From Paenibacillus flagellatus (lineage in GTDB: Bacteria > Bacillota > Bacilli > Paenibacillales > NBRC-103111), in assembly GCF_003217775.1 (NCBI RefSeq), contig NZ_QJVJ01000009.1:62001-126000 (forward strand): a DNA stretch of 64,000 nt, written 5' to 3'. A program made the position numbers and the translations under genes. The notes below the pieces were generated by a model. That model searched no databases. It had not been told where the DNA came from and saw only the letters and a program-made list of their open reading frames with translations. Below are positions 1 to 6,641 of the stretch, piece by piece; within the stretch, counting starts at the first letter, position 1, and each line of letters opens with the position of its first letter.

Positions 1-1
1 T

Positions 2-166
2 ACTTTCTATGCGCTGAATAATCGAGGACTTTATCGATCTTCTGATCGCGGAAACACTTGGACTGCATTGCCTATCGATTGGAAAATGGAACATTTGCAG
101 CATGAGCCACAAAGACGGCATCGCAGCGCATTATTAGTTGCTGATCGGGGAGGAGCGCAAGAATGA
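2..166 (+). CDS. C-terminal end of an Asp-box (BNR/sialidase-like repeat) protein, partial
   Basis: This is the reading frame open from the left edge of the window, ending with a TGA that overlaps the next gene's ATG (ATGA). The visible 54 residues contain SSDRGNTW, a good Asp-box (S-x-D-x-G-x-T-W), which marks the beta-hairpins of BNR/sialidase-type and YCF48-like beta-propellers. The remaining tail is charged and polar. The four-base stop/start overlap suggests translational coupling to the following SDR gene. The catalytic function cannot be told because most of the protein lies outside the window. Confidence 0.6.
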   Translation, partial: TFYALNNRGLYRSSDRGNTWTALPIDWKMEHLQHEPQRRHRSALLVADRGGAQE

Positions 167-927
167 ATCGACTACATGGAAAAGTGGCTTTGGTTACTGG
201 CGGCAGCAGAGGGATCGGTCGTGGGATCGCATTACGGTTGGCAAGTGAAGGTGCACTGGTTGCCGTTCATTATGGAAGTAGTCAGGATGCTGCGGAAGAT
301 GTGGTTAAGTCTATAAAAGCGAATGGAGGTGACGGCTTCTCTATTGGTGCTAACCTTAACTCGGTTGCCGGAGTTAATCAGCTAATCCAATTGCTTGATG
401 AGGAACTCAAGTATCGAGCCGGCAATACGGAATTCGACATATTGATCAATAATGCCGGTATGGGAATTCCCGAATCTTATGAAGAAACGACGGAAACCGC
501 ATTTGATGCCATATTTGCAGTGAATGTTAAAGCACCGTTCTTTTTAGTTCAAAAGTCGCTTTCCCGCATTCGCAACGAAGGGCGTATCGTCAACATTTCT
601 TCGGGTGTTACAAGGGTTGCCTACCCGCCCATTATGGCCTATAACTTAACAAAAGGGGCAATGAATACTTTCACGCTTCATCTTGCAAAACTGCTTGGTC
701 CTCGAGGCATCACGGTAAACGCGGTTTTACCCGGCATGGTTAGAACTGACATGAATGCGGACTTTCTTGATTCACCCGAAGCGCAAAAACTCCCCGCCGA
801 CATCGTGGCGCTTGGACGAATGGGAGAACCCTCCGATATTGCCGATGTTGTTGCGTTCCTTGCATCTAAGGACGGGCGTTTCGTCACAGCCCAGTTGCTT
901 GATGTTACGGGAGGATCTCATTTATAA
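163..927 (+). CDS. SDR-family NAD(P)-dependent oxidoreductase
   Basis: A 254-aa classical short-chain dehydrogenase/reductase. The N-terminal Rossmann motif TGGSRGIGRG (about residues 12-21) binds NAD(P), NNAG lies near residue 97, and the catalytic Ser-Tyr-Lys set is seen in NISSG followed by YNLTK. The substrate cannot be predicted; the C-terminal TGGSHL resembles FabG-like members. The start is supported by GGGGAGGAG about 10 bases upstream. It overlaps the end of the preceding Asp-box gene. A protein of the same length and very similar sequence is encoded near the other end of the window on the minus strand (62861-63625). Base composition here is lower in GC than in that paralogue. The last ten bases overlap the 3' end of the convergent serine recombinase gene. 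Confidence 0.85.
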   Translation: MNRLHGKVALVTGGSRGIGRGIALRLASEGALVAVHYGSSQDAAEDVVKSIKANGGDGFSIGANLNSVAGVNQLIQLLDEELKYRAGNTEFDILINNAGMGIPESYEETTETAFDAIFAVNVKAPFFLVQKSLSRIRNEGRIVNISSGVTRVAYPPIMAYNLTKGAMNTFTLHLAKLLGPRGITVNAVLPGMVRTDMNADFLDSPEAQKLPADIVALGRMGEPSDIADVVAFLASKDGRFVTAQLLDVTGGSHL

Positions 928-2567
928 ACGATACTGTTGATAAGTCTGCATAACCAAAAGGGAGCTGGCCGTGTCAGCTCCCATTTGCATTTTTCGTCGA
1001 TAGCTCCGTTAAGCTGAACCATACCATAAGTAAGCACAAAGTCGTCGTTTTTAAGAGAAGCATCAAAGAATAGCTCAATTTCTTTAATGCTTCTCTCTGT
1101 CGGGTTATTGCCCGGATGAACGGTAATCTTGTTGATGATGGAATGGAGTAGTTCTTTCTGTTTTTCAGGCTCCGCTTTCTTCAGCAACCTAGAAAAGTTT
1201 GATAATATTCGGTGTATTTGAGGGAAAGGAATTTCTCGTACTGTCGGACGCTGTAATTCAGATTCGACCTCCGCTTCGTGTGCTTGCAGCTTTTTTAATT
1301 CATCCTGTAATTGGTTCAGCCTTCCCATAATAAACACATTATTGAAATTGTCTTTTTCAAGATTGAACAGTAGCCCCTGAGCAGTGTTGTTTACTTCCTT
1401 AATTCGTCCTCTAACATGTTGTAACTGTCTCTCAAGGGGCTCTTTGAGTGTGCTGACTTTGTTATTTACACGCTGTACGAGAATGGCAAGCAGCGCCTTA
1501 TTGGACGCGATTTCCTCAATTTTTTTATACACATACTCTTCGGCTTCATCTGCTTTAACAAGGTTTGAACTACATACGGCAGAGCCCTTTTGTCGGAAAT
1601 TACCGCATTGATAATATCGAATGTATTCTTTTTGGTTCTTACTGCGCTTAGACCTATGTCCGATCATGCCTTGTCCACACTGAGGACATCTTAATAAAGT
1701 CGTTAACGGAAAATGCCCAGTAAATGTTTTTGGCGGTTTATGTGATTTGCTTTGAAAGATTGCAAGAGCTTTATTCCAAGTTTCTGAATCGATAATTGGT
1801 TGATGCTTGCCTTTAACGAGAAGCGGGTTAGAATTGGTTCCTTTTCTTCTTTTAGTTTCCCAATCAGTTTGTTTGTTGAACCGGATAAATCCAGCATATG
1901 AGGGGTTAGTGATAATCTGGCGAATTGAATTAATTGAGAATGCGACGCCTTTTTTGGTTTTATATCCTTCATGGTTTAGTCTGTTCGCTATTGCTTTGAA
2001 TCCATATCCCTCAATGTATAGGGCAAAAATATAGCGCACAAGTTCCGCCTCAGATTCAACAATAACAAGTTCTTTATTGATTGAAGTGTAACCCAGCATA
2101 CTCCCGCCGTTCCAAAGACCTTCATTAGCTCTTTGGGTCATCCCCATTTTCACATTTTCGACTATTTGATTTCTCTCAAGTTCGGCTACAGCACCCATTA
2201 ACTGCATTCCGAATTTACCCATTGGGTTTGTAAGGTCAAAACCCTCGCTGATACTATTGAACTTAACATTGTTCTCCTCAAGTATTTGGATAATTTTTAA
2301 TAAATCAAGCTGATTCCTTGCTAACCTGTTTAACTTCCATACAAGTACCAAATCGAATTGCTGAGATTTGCTGTCCTCTAACATCTGTTGGAGTTGATAC
2401 CTTTTTGAGATTGACTTAGCACTCACACCTTCATCTTTGTAACACTTCACAACTTCATAACCGTGGTGCTTACAGAAATCATGAAGTGCACTGATCTGCC
2501 CATCAATGGAGAATCCTTCTTGTGCTTGTTCTTCCGTTGAAACTCTTACATAAATGGCCACTCTCAT
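918..2567 (-). CDS. Large serine recombinase (site-specific integrase)
   Basis: A 549-aa recombinase of the phage/ICE integrase class. The N-terminal resolvase-type catalytic domain (about 1-150) has the nucleophile Ser10 in VRVSTEEQ and the helix R-L-A-R-N-Q. The Recombinase domain follows (about 160-270), then a zinc ribbon beginning CPQCG with two further cysteines (about 295-335), then a coiled coil. It starts at an ATG that overlaps the XRE gene's stop (ATGA), with AAAGGAG upstream. Oddly, the last 20 or so codons are read through a hairpin that looks like a terminator (960-982), and the gene runs into the 3' end of the convergent SDR gene. This suggests the original C-terminus was altered at an element boundary. 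Such enzymes integrate and excise mobile elements between attP and attB. Confidence 0.9.
   Translation of the reverse strand: MRVAIYVRVSTEEQAQEGFSIDGQISALHDFCKHHGYEVVKCYKDEGVSAKSISKRYQLQQMLEDSKSQQFDLVLVWKLNRLARNQLDLLKIIQILEENNVKFNSISEGFDLTNPMGKFGMQLMGAVAELERNQIVENVKMGMTQRANEGLWNGGSMLGYTSINKELVIVESEAELVRYIFALYIEGYGFKAIANRLNHEGYKTKKGVAFSINSIRQIITNPSYAGFIRFNKQTDWETKRRKGTNSNPLLVKGKHQPIIDSETWNKALAIFQSKSHKPPKTFTGHFPLTTLLRCPQCGQGMIGHRSKRSKNQKEYIRYYQCGNFRQKGSAVCSSNLVKADEAEEYVYKKIEEIASNKALLAILVQRVNNKVSTLKEPLERQLQHVRGRIKEVNNTAQGLLFNLEKDNFNNVFIMGRLNQLQDELKKLQAHEAEVESELQRPTVREIPFPQIHRILSNFSRLLKKAEPEKQKELLHSIINKITVHPGNNPTERSIKEIELFFDASLKNDDFVLTYGMVQLNGAIDEKCKWELTRPAPFWLCRLINSIVYK
960..982. terminator. Bidirectional terminator-like hairpin between SDR and recombinase
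   Basis: GGGAGCTG, a 7-nt loop, then CAGCTCCC. Read on the minus strand it is followed by TTTT. It lies inside the annotated recombinase reading frame but 33 bases beyond the SDR stop, so it would serve the SDR gene and cut into recombinase transcripts. Confidence 0.6.
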
Positions 2568-3139
2568 TTCAATGTCTCCTTTCTGACAAAATCCCCATAT
2601 TCATCGAATGTATAATTTGCCATTATGGCAGTTTTCACTGTAGCGATTATATTTGCTCGCTCTTCATTAGTTAGTCTGGAGTAGTCATATTCAAATAGAG
2701 AGGTAAGAAAGTGAAACTTGTTTTTATCACTTGTCAGAGCCTCAATGTGGCTAATCAGCTTATCGGCTGCCGAAAAGTCCACATCAATAAGCATTTTCAA
2801 ACTTTGATGTAGACGGTCATTTTTGTTTTTAAGACGAGCTTTCTCAGGCTCTAGCCAATAAAATTCAGCTTGCTCAGCGGCCCAATCTCCTTCGGCTTGT
2901 TCTCTTTCAGGTGATTTAATACCAAAATAGTCAAGTAATCCATCAATCTTGGTTTCTTCAATCTCAAGCCTTTTTAGAAGCTGATATGAGGTTTTATAAT
3001 CCGGCTTTTTAATCAGACCTCTTTCAAGCTGAGATACATAGGTAACGGCTTTTCCTACTTGTTGTGAAAGCTCTTTAGAAGCAATCCCGACTTTTTTTCG
3101 CAACTTTTTAATTTCTTTGCCGAAAGCAACTCCGTTCAT
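2564..3139 (-). CDS. XRE-family transcriptional regulator (likely element repressor)
   Basis: A 191-aa protein. Its N-terminal Cro/CI-type helix-turn-helix (about residues 5-60; ELSQQVGKAVTYVSQLERG is the recognition region) is followed by a helical, charged C-terminal part. The ATG at 3139 is preferred because GGAGGG sits 6 bases upstream; upstream ATG and TTG codons are too close to it. It is translationally coupled to the serine recombinase. It is divergent from a short gene and a sigma-like gene across a region with palindromes built on TAGCAT, the arrangement expected for a repressor that controls itself and the opposite operon. That role is inferred from layout. Confidence 0.8.
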   Translation of the reverse strand: MNGVAFGKEIKKLRKKVGIASKELSQQVGKAVTYVSQLERGLIKKPDYKTSYQLLKRLEIEETKIDGLLDYFGIKSPEREQAEGDWAAEQAEFYWLEPEKARLKNKNDRLHQSLKMLIDVDFSAADKLISHIEALTSDKNKFHFLTSLFEYDYSRLTNEERANIIATVKTAIMANYTFDEYGDFVRKETLK

Positions 3140-3163
3140 CATCAACCCTCCAAAAAAAGTATC

Positions 3164-3181
3164 ATGCTAATATGGTAGCAT
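3164..3181. promoter_or_regulatory. Operator-like inverted repeat 1 (ATGCTA-N6-TAGCAT)
   Basis: ATGCTA and TAGCAT arms separated by six bases, directly upstream of the XRE repressor gene. It shares its half-site with the 20-bp palindrome at 3234-3253, which suggests one protein binds both. Confidence 0.5.
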
Positions 3182-3233
3182 AAGTAGTATAAAATATCAA
3201 TAACAAACAAATTTGTGCTAAAGATATTGATAA

Positions 3234-3253
3234 AGTAGCATATATATGCTACT
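3234..3253. promoter_or_regulatory. Operator-like perfect 20-bp palindrome
   Basis: A perfect palindrome with half-site AGTAGCATAT, immediately before the ribosome binding site of the divergent operon. Together with the 3164-3181 repeat it brackets the divergent promoter region, as in phage-type genetic switches. Confidence 0.6.
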
Positions 3254-3279
3254 ATTTATGTGAAAGGAGGTGTGCCGCT

Positions 3280-3405
3280 TTGGAGCATCAAATGAAGCTA
3301 TCTGGTGGACAGGAGGAAATTGAGTTGTTTTTAGATAAAATGGCTGACTTGCTTTTAGAAGAAATTTTAGAAGAAGAAAAATTGTTAATCGAATTATTCT
3401 CGTGA
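3280..3405 (+). CDS. Small acidic protein of unknown function
   Basis: A 41-codon reading frame from TTG at 3280, with AAAGGAGG ending 9 bases upstream; an in-frame ATG at 3292 is an alternative start. The product is rich in Leu and Glu (LLLEEILEEEKLL) and probably a single amphipathic helix. It is the first gene of the rightward operon and ends 13 bases before the sigma-like gene. Function unknown; small products in this position of mobile elements are often antirepressors or protein-interaction factors, but nothing in the sequence proves this. Confidence 0.5.
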   Translation: MEHQMKLSGGQEEIELFLDKMADLLLEEILEEEKLLIELFS

Positions 3406-3418
3406 ACGGAGGAGGAAA

Positions 3419-4192
3419 ATGTTAGTGGAAGGAGATGCGCGAAATTTCGATAACCTGGAGGCTGAACAGCGAATACAAGAAAAATTAATGAACACTATAG
3501 CAATCTTTGACCCCCGAAAGAAGATTCCAATAAGGAAGGAAAGCAAAAAGAATATTTTGAATGAAGATGAACGGCTAATACGCCAGTATTTGCTTGCTGG
3601 GAATATAGAGGCACTACTTCGGCTTATCGATTGTTATACACCATTTATAAAGTCAATGGTATGGTCACCGTTCAAAAGTATAAAAGGAAAAGCAAGACGG
3701 CGATTATCCCCTTTACAAATAAGGGTTAATCGGTTCAAAACAGAACATGTTGAATATCAGTATGTTTCGTCTATGGCGCATGACATTATTTCAGAAGCGT
3801 TAGTTGAGTTTTGCCAGCTAGTCCATTCATACTGTTGGCAAACTGGTTCCTTTAGTGGATATGTAAAGAATTATTTACCTCTCCGGATGGAGCGTATATT
3901 TCGACAGATTGTAAGTTCAATTGAATCTGTATATCTTGATGGGTTACCCGAGGAATCAAAGGAATTATTTGAACTTCAGTATCTGTCATGTATGAACCTT
4001 GATGCGGAAGAAAAAATAGAGCTTGAACAGTATAACCTTACTGAAAAACAACGAGAAGTGGCTATACTCTTGTCAGAAGGATATAATGACGCACAAACTG
4101 CCAAAATGCTAGGTATTTCAAGACAGGCGGTTATGAAACATAAAGATGCGATCAAAAAAAAGATGAGGAAATTTCGCCAAACCGCAAACTAA
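3419..4192 (+). CDS. Sigma-70-like / sigma region 4 DNA-binding protein
   Basis: A 257-aa protein with GGAGGAGG 4 bases before the ATG. The C-terminal part (about 205-250: LTEKQREVAILLSEGYNDAQ, then KMLGISRQAV) is a clear region-4 type helix-turn-helix. The middle (about 50-165) has weak sigma-2-like helices. Proteins like this in Firmicute mobile elements act as positive regulators or alternative sigma factors. It lies behind the palindromic operator, so it is probably silenced by the XRE repressor. The low-GC codon use matches its neighbours and differs from the main genome. Confidence 0.6.
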   Translation: MLVEGDARNFDNLEAEQRIQEKLMNTIAIFDPRKKIPIRKESKKNILNEDERLIRQYLLAGNIEALLRLIDCYTPFIKSMVWSPFKSIKGKARRRLSPLQIRVNRFKTEHVEYQYVSSMAHDIISEALVEFCQLVHSYCWQTGSFSGYVKNYLPLRMERIFRQIVSSIESVYLDGLPEESKELFELQYLSCMNLDAEEKIELEQYNLTEKQREVAILLSEGYNDAQTAKMLGISRQAVMKHKDAIKKKMRKFRQTAN

Positions 4193-4225
4193 TGGTTACA
4201 CTTTGTGCACTATATATATTCTGAG

Positions 4226-4245
4226 TGCAGTTCGGGAGAACTGCA
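4226..4245. repeat. Perfect 8-bp stem hairpin
   Basis: TGCAGTTC and GAACTGCA arms around a GGGA loop, 34 bases after the sigma-like gene's stop. Confidence 0.5.
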
Positions 4246-4259
4246 TAGCGCCGCAGGCT

Positions 4260-4294
4260 AGTAGTCCTCTCTTGTAAGAATAGAGAAGACTACT
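4260..4294. repeat. Imperfect 12-bp stem hairpin
   Basis: Arms AGTAGTC-c-TCTCT and AGAGA-a-GACTACT with a 9-nt loop, 15 bases beyond the previous hairpin. Confidence 0.45.
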
Positions 4295-4549
4295 ATACAT
4301 AACTAATTTCTTTCATAGCAAGATGATGGTTACATAATACTAAAAGCTTCTTCTCATGCCTCGCTTAAGCCCACAATAGCATTTTCGGCGTTTTGTTCCT
4401 CACTCCAAGCTACCTAGAATCACTCCGAGACAAACTATAAGGATTTTACAGCTAGACAACAATTGATGTAATATGGGGCATCTACGGAGGTTTCAGTAAT
4501 GCTTGTCGCAATTAGAACATTTGTTCCATAAACTTATGATCATAAGTGT

Positions 4550-5113
4550 TCATAAGTTGCTTTCATATTCTTTCACTCTTCTATAGAATGTGTTCGGCTT
4601 CATTCCTAATTCTTTCATGCTGGCTGCAGCAGTCAATCGACCAGCTTTCCAGTTTTGATATACCTTCTTAAACTGCTCTGATATTTCATGCTTCGGTCTA
4701 CCGAATTTAACTCCCTTCTCAAGAGCAAGAGAGATTCCTTCCGCTTGCCGTTGTTTAATACTCTCCCTCTCTAATTCGTATAATGCACCGAATACAGTAA
4801 GCATGAATTTACCTTGTGGTGTACTAGTATCAAAGTTCTCTTTGATGCTAGCGATATGTACCCCCTTGCTTTCAAGCTCTTTGAAGATTTGTAAGAAGTC
4901 AAGAGAACTGCGAGCGAGCCTAGATATTGATTCAATGTGAACTGTGTCACCCTCACGAACAAATTCCAGCATTGCTTTGAGTTGTGGGCGATTGCGATCT
5001 TTACCGCTTACCTTTTCTGTAAAGAACTTTTCAACTCCGTACTGTTCTAATGCTTTGATTTGTCTCTCCTCATTTTGGTCAGTACTTGATACTCTGACAT
5101 ATGCAACTCTCAT
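4550..5113 (-). CDS. Small serine recombinase (resolvase/invertase family)
   Basis: A 187-aa protein of the usual resolvase length. Ser9 in VRVSSTDQ is the nucleophile. The catalytic domain spans about 1-125, the E-helix (ERESIKQRQAEGI) follows, and a C-terminal helix-turn-helix of Hin type (about 145-185; AAASMKELGMKPNTFYRRV) ends the protein. Such enzymes resolve cointegrates or invert DNA at sites close to their gene. Immediately upstream are two dyads with TGTCA/TGACA ends that look like resolvase subsites. The gene may come from a plasmid or Tn3-type transposon; no transposase is present, so it is either a remnant or part of a plasmid-like module. Confidence 0.85.
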   Translation of the reverse strand: MRVAYVRVSSTDQNEERQIKALEQYGVEKFFTEKVSGKDRNRPQLKAMLEFVREGDTVHIESISRLARSSLDFLQIFKELESKGVHIASIKENFDTSTPQGKFMLTVFGALYELERESIKQRQAEGISLALEKGVKFGRPKHEISEQFKKVYQNWKAGRLTAAASMKELGMKPNTFYRRVKEYESNL

Positions 5114-5140
5114 GATTTATCGACCTCTGTTCCCTTTATA

Positions 5141-5169
5141 TGTCAATAAGTATATCAGTGTATTTGACA
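5141..5169. promoter_or_regulatory. res-like subsite (resolvase binding) I
   Basis: An inverted repeat with ends TGTCAA and TTGACA and an AT-rich centre, 28 bases upstream of the resolvase start. Length and end sequences resemble subsites of Gram-positive resolvases. Confidence 0.5.
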
Positions 5170-5225
5170 CATTTCAATTCGTTTTATAAACTTTTTGAAA
5201 CAGTTATTTTGGGCTTTTTGTTCAT

Positions 5226-5251
5226 ATGTCAGAAGGTATACTTTTTGACAT
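5226..5251. promoter_or_regulatory. res-like subsite II
   Basis: ATGTCA and TGACAT arms flanking a GGTATACT-containing centre. It is similar to the 5141-5169 dyad and spaced from it as resolvase subsites usually are. Confidence 0.5.
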
Positions 5252-5443
5252 GCTTGAGCGTGGCAGGGTAGGGGCAGGAAAACTAATATTTTCTTTAACA
5301 CTTTACCCCGATAAAGTGTGGCGTACCTAACAAGCACCGTTCAAAAACAAGTGATCGTATGACCAATATAAAAAAATCAAGGAATATCCAACAGCTTATC
5401 GAGACATTCGTTCGCTTGACGACCGTATGATGGCCGTATGAAC

Positions 5444-5470
5444 GAAAAAAACAGCCGTTTGAATGGCTGT
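5444..5470 (-). terminator. Terminator of the small XRE gene
   Basis: ACAGCC-N8-GGCTGT followed on the minus strand by a run of seven T, seven bases beyond the stop codon of the XRE gene. Confidence 0.8.
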
Positions 5471-5476
5471 CTTTAT

Positions 5477-5740
5477 TTATTCATCATTAGGCTTTGTATA
5501 ACGCTTCTCAAGTTCTTTTATAAGATCTGAAGGCTTTATGTTTAGCCCCTCAGCAATAGCAAATAATGAACTGATTGTTGGCTGTCTTTTCCCTCTCTCA
5601 AGCATACTGATGTAGGTTCTATCCAAATTGATACTTAAGGCTAATTCTTCCTGCGACAAACCCCTTTCAATGCGATACTGCTTGAGAATTTCACCGAAAA
5701 TGATTTCAATTGTCAAGGTATTTCTCCTTTTTGAAATCAT
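5477..5740 (-). CDS. Small XRE-family repressor
   Basis: An 87-aa protein consisting almost only of a Cro/CI-type helix-turn-helix (about residues 15-72; LSQEELALSINLDRTYISMLERG). No oligomerisation or protease domain is seen. It is divergent from the 5860-6400 operon, and two ACTATAGT palindromes lie in between, so it probably represses that operon and itself. It has its own terminator. Confidence 0.85.
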   Translation of the reverse strand: MISKRRNTLTIEIIFGEILKQYRIERGLSQEELALSINLDRTYISMLERGKRQPTISSLFAIAEGLNIKPSDLIKELEKRYTKPNDE

Positions 5741-5769
5741 TGTCCGACCGAGCGTTAAAGGGGTCTACA

Positions 5770-5779
5770 GACTATAGTC
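5770..5779. promoter_or_regulatory. Operator-like palindrome GACTATAGTC
   Basis: A perfect 10-bp palindrome 30 bases upstream of the XRE start. Its 8-bp core recurs at 5832-5839. Confidence 0.45.
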
Positions 5780-5830
5780 ACATGCAAATTCATATAAGTG
5801 GAATCCTCGTATTGTTGATGTTAAAATGTA

Positions 5831-5839
5831 GACTATAGT
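5831..5839. promoter_or_regulatory. Second ACTATAGT operator-like copy
   Basis: GACTATAGT just upstream of the ribosome binding site of the divergent small gene; same core as the copy 61 bases away. Confidence 0.4.
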
Positions 5840-5859
5840 ACTCATTGCGGAGGTGTTAC

Positions 5860-6027
5860 ATGAAGGAAGATGTAGCGAATGATGCAGAGAGATTTACCTT
5901 GCCTAATGGAGTCAATGTAATTGTGAATGGGACACCCTCTGTTGAAGCCTGCGCTTTGTTTGTTCGGCATATGCTAAAAGCTAAGCAAATTTCGGAGAAG
6001 GAGAAGAAAGAGAATGAAAATACATAA
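5860..6027 (+). CDS. Small hypothetical protein
   Basis: A 55-aa protein from ATG 5860, chosen because GCGGAGG lies 8 bases upstream; the frame extends further up only from a TTG that overlaps that site. The hydrophilic product ends in a Lys/Glu-rich tail (EKEKKENEN). The central TLPNGVNVIVNGTPSVEAC segment suggests a short beta-hairpin followed by a helix. It overlaps the following lipoprotein gene by 14 bases, so the two are translated together. I do not recognise the family. Confidence 0.6.
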   Translation: MKEDVANDAERFTLPNGVNVIVNGTPSVEACALFVRHMLKAKQISEKEKKENENT

Positions 6028-6400
6028 TACTGTGCCGCTTGCACTTATCGCGATAGTTCTTTCTTTGTTCCTTGCTGGATGTGGTTCGACTCCCGATGTA
6101 GACTTGAATGCCTATAATAAAGAAATCGACAAAATCGTAAAAGATAGCTTAGGAGTCGTTCGCAAAGTAGACAAAGAAGCTGGTGACTGGTCAGTATTTT
6201 ATGTAACGGTCAGCAGTGATTGGTACAACACGACAGAAACAAATAAAAAGAGACTTGCTGCTATGCTGCATCAAAAAATATTGCAAGCAGCTAACTCTGC
6301 TGGAGCAAAGAGAAATGTTATTATGGTTGTTATAAAAGATCAGAATGGGATAAAGGTTGCTGAAGTAAACGCAAGTGGGGATGTAGAAATCAAAATGTAA
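6014..6400 (+). CDS. Putative lipoprotein
   Basis: A 128-aa protein with a lipoprotein signal peptide: a hydrophobic stretch (LALIAIVLSLFLAGC) ending in the lipobox LAGC with Cys23. The mature part is small, Lys-rich and predicted alpha/beta, without a family motif I can name. It is the second gene of a two-gene operon with a good terminator behind it and is probably anchored on the outer face of the membrane. Immunity or surface roles are common for such proteins on mobile elements, but nothing here shows it. Confidence 0.75.
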   Translation: MKIHNTVPLALIAIVLSLFLAGCGSTPDVDLNAYNKEIDKIVKDSLGVVRKVDKEAGDWSVFYVTVSSDWYNTTETNKKRLAAMLHQKILQAANSAGAKRNVIMVVIKDQNGIKVAEVNASGDVEIKM

Positions 6401-6407
6401 TGGTAGG

Positions 6408-6438
6408 AACAACCTTGTTTGATGCAAGGTTGTTTTTC
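6408..6438 (+). terminator. Rho-independent terminator of the lipoprotein operon
   Basis: AACAACCTTG, 7-nt loop, CAAGGTTGTT, then TTTC; 8 bases after the stop codon. Confidence 0.85.
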
Positions 6439-6641
6439 TTTGCTTAAATGCGGACATTTTTTATAATAATTTCCAAAGGGGTTTCAAATCAAAAATTGCT
6501 ATGGGACAGGTTGGGCTGCGGGAGAGGTTGGTTTATTAGTAATTGAAATATAACTTTAGAGCACACGCAGGAAATCGACATTTTTTGAAGAATTAAATTA
6601 GAGTTAACTAAAGTCATTCCTGTGTGCAATGAGGTGGTAAT

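Larger units (their letters stand above)
4193..4549. other. Intergenic stretch with two strong hairpins
   Basis: No coding frame is convincing. Two dyads lie close together: TGCAGTTC-GGGA-GAACTGCA (4226-4245) and a 12-bp imperfect stem starting AGTAGTC (4260-4294). Neither is followed by a clear T-run. They could be a terminator pair for the sigma-like gene or a recombination or transfer site. Confidence 0.4.
5114..5476. other. Intergenic region between resolvase and XRE genes
   Basis: Holds the two res-like subsites and the minus-strand terminator of the next gene. Between them are three loose copies of CGTATGA (near 5357, 5423 and 5434). No coding frame is convincing. Confidence 0.5.
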
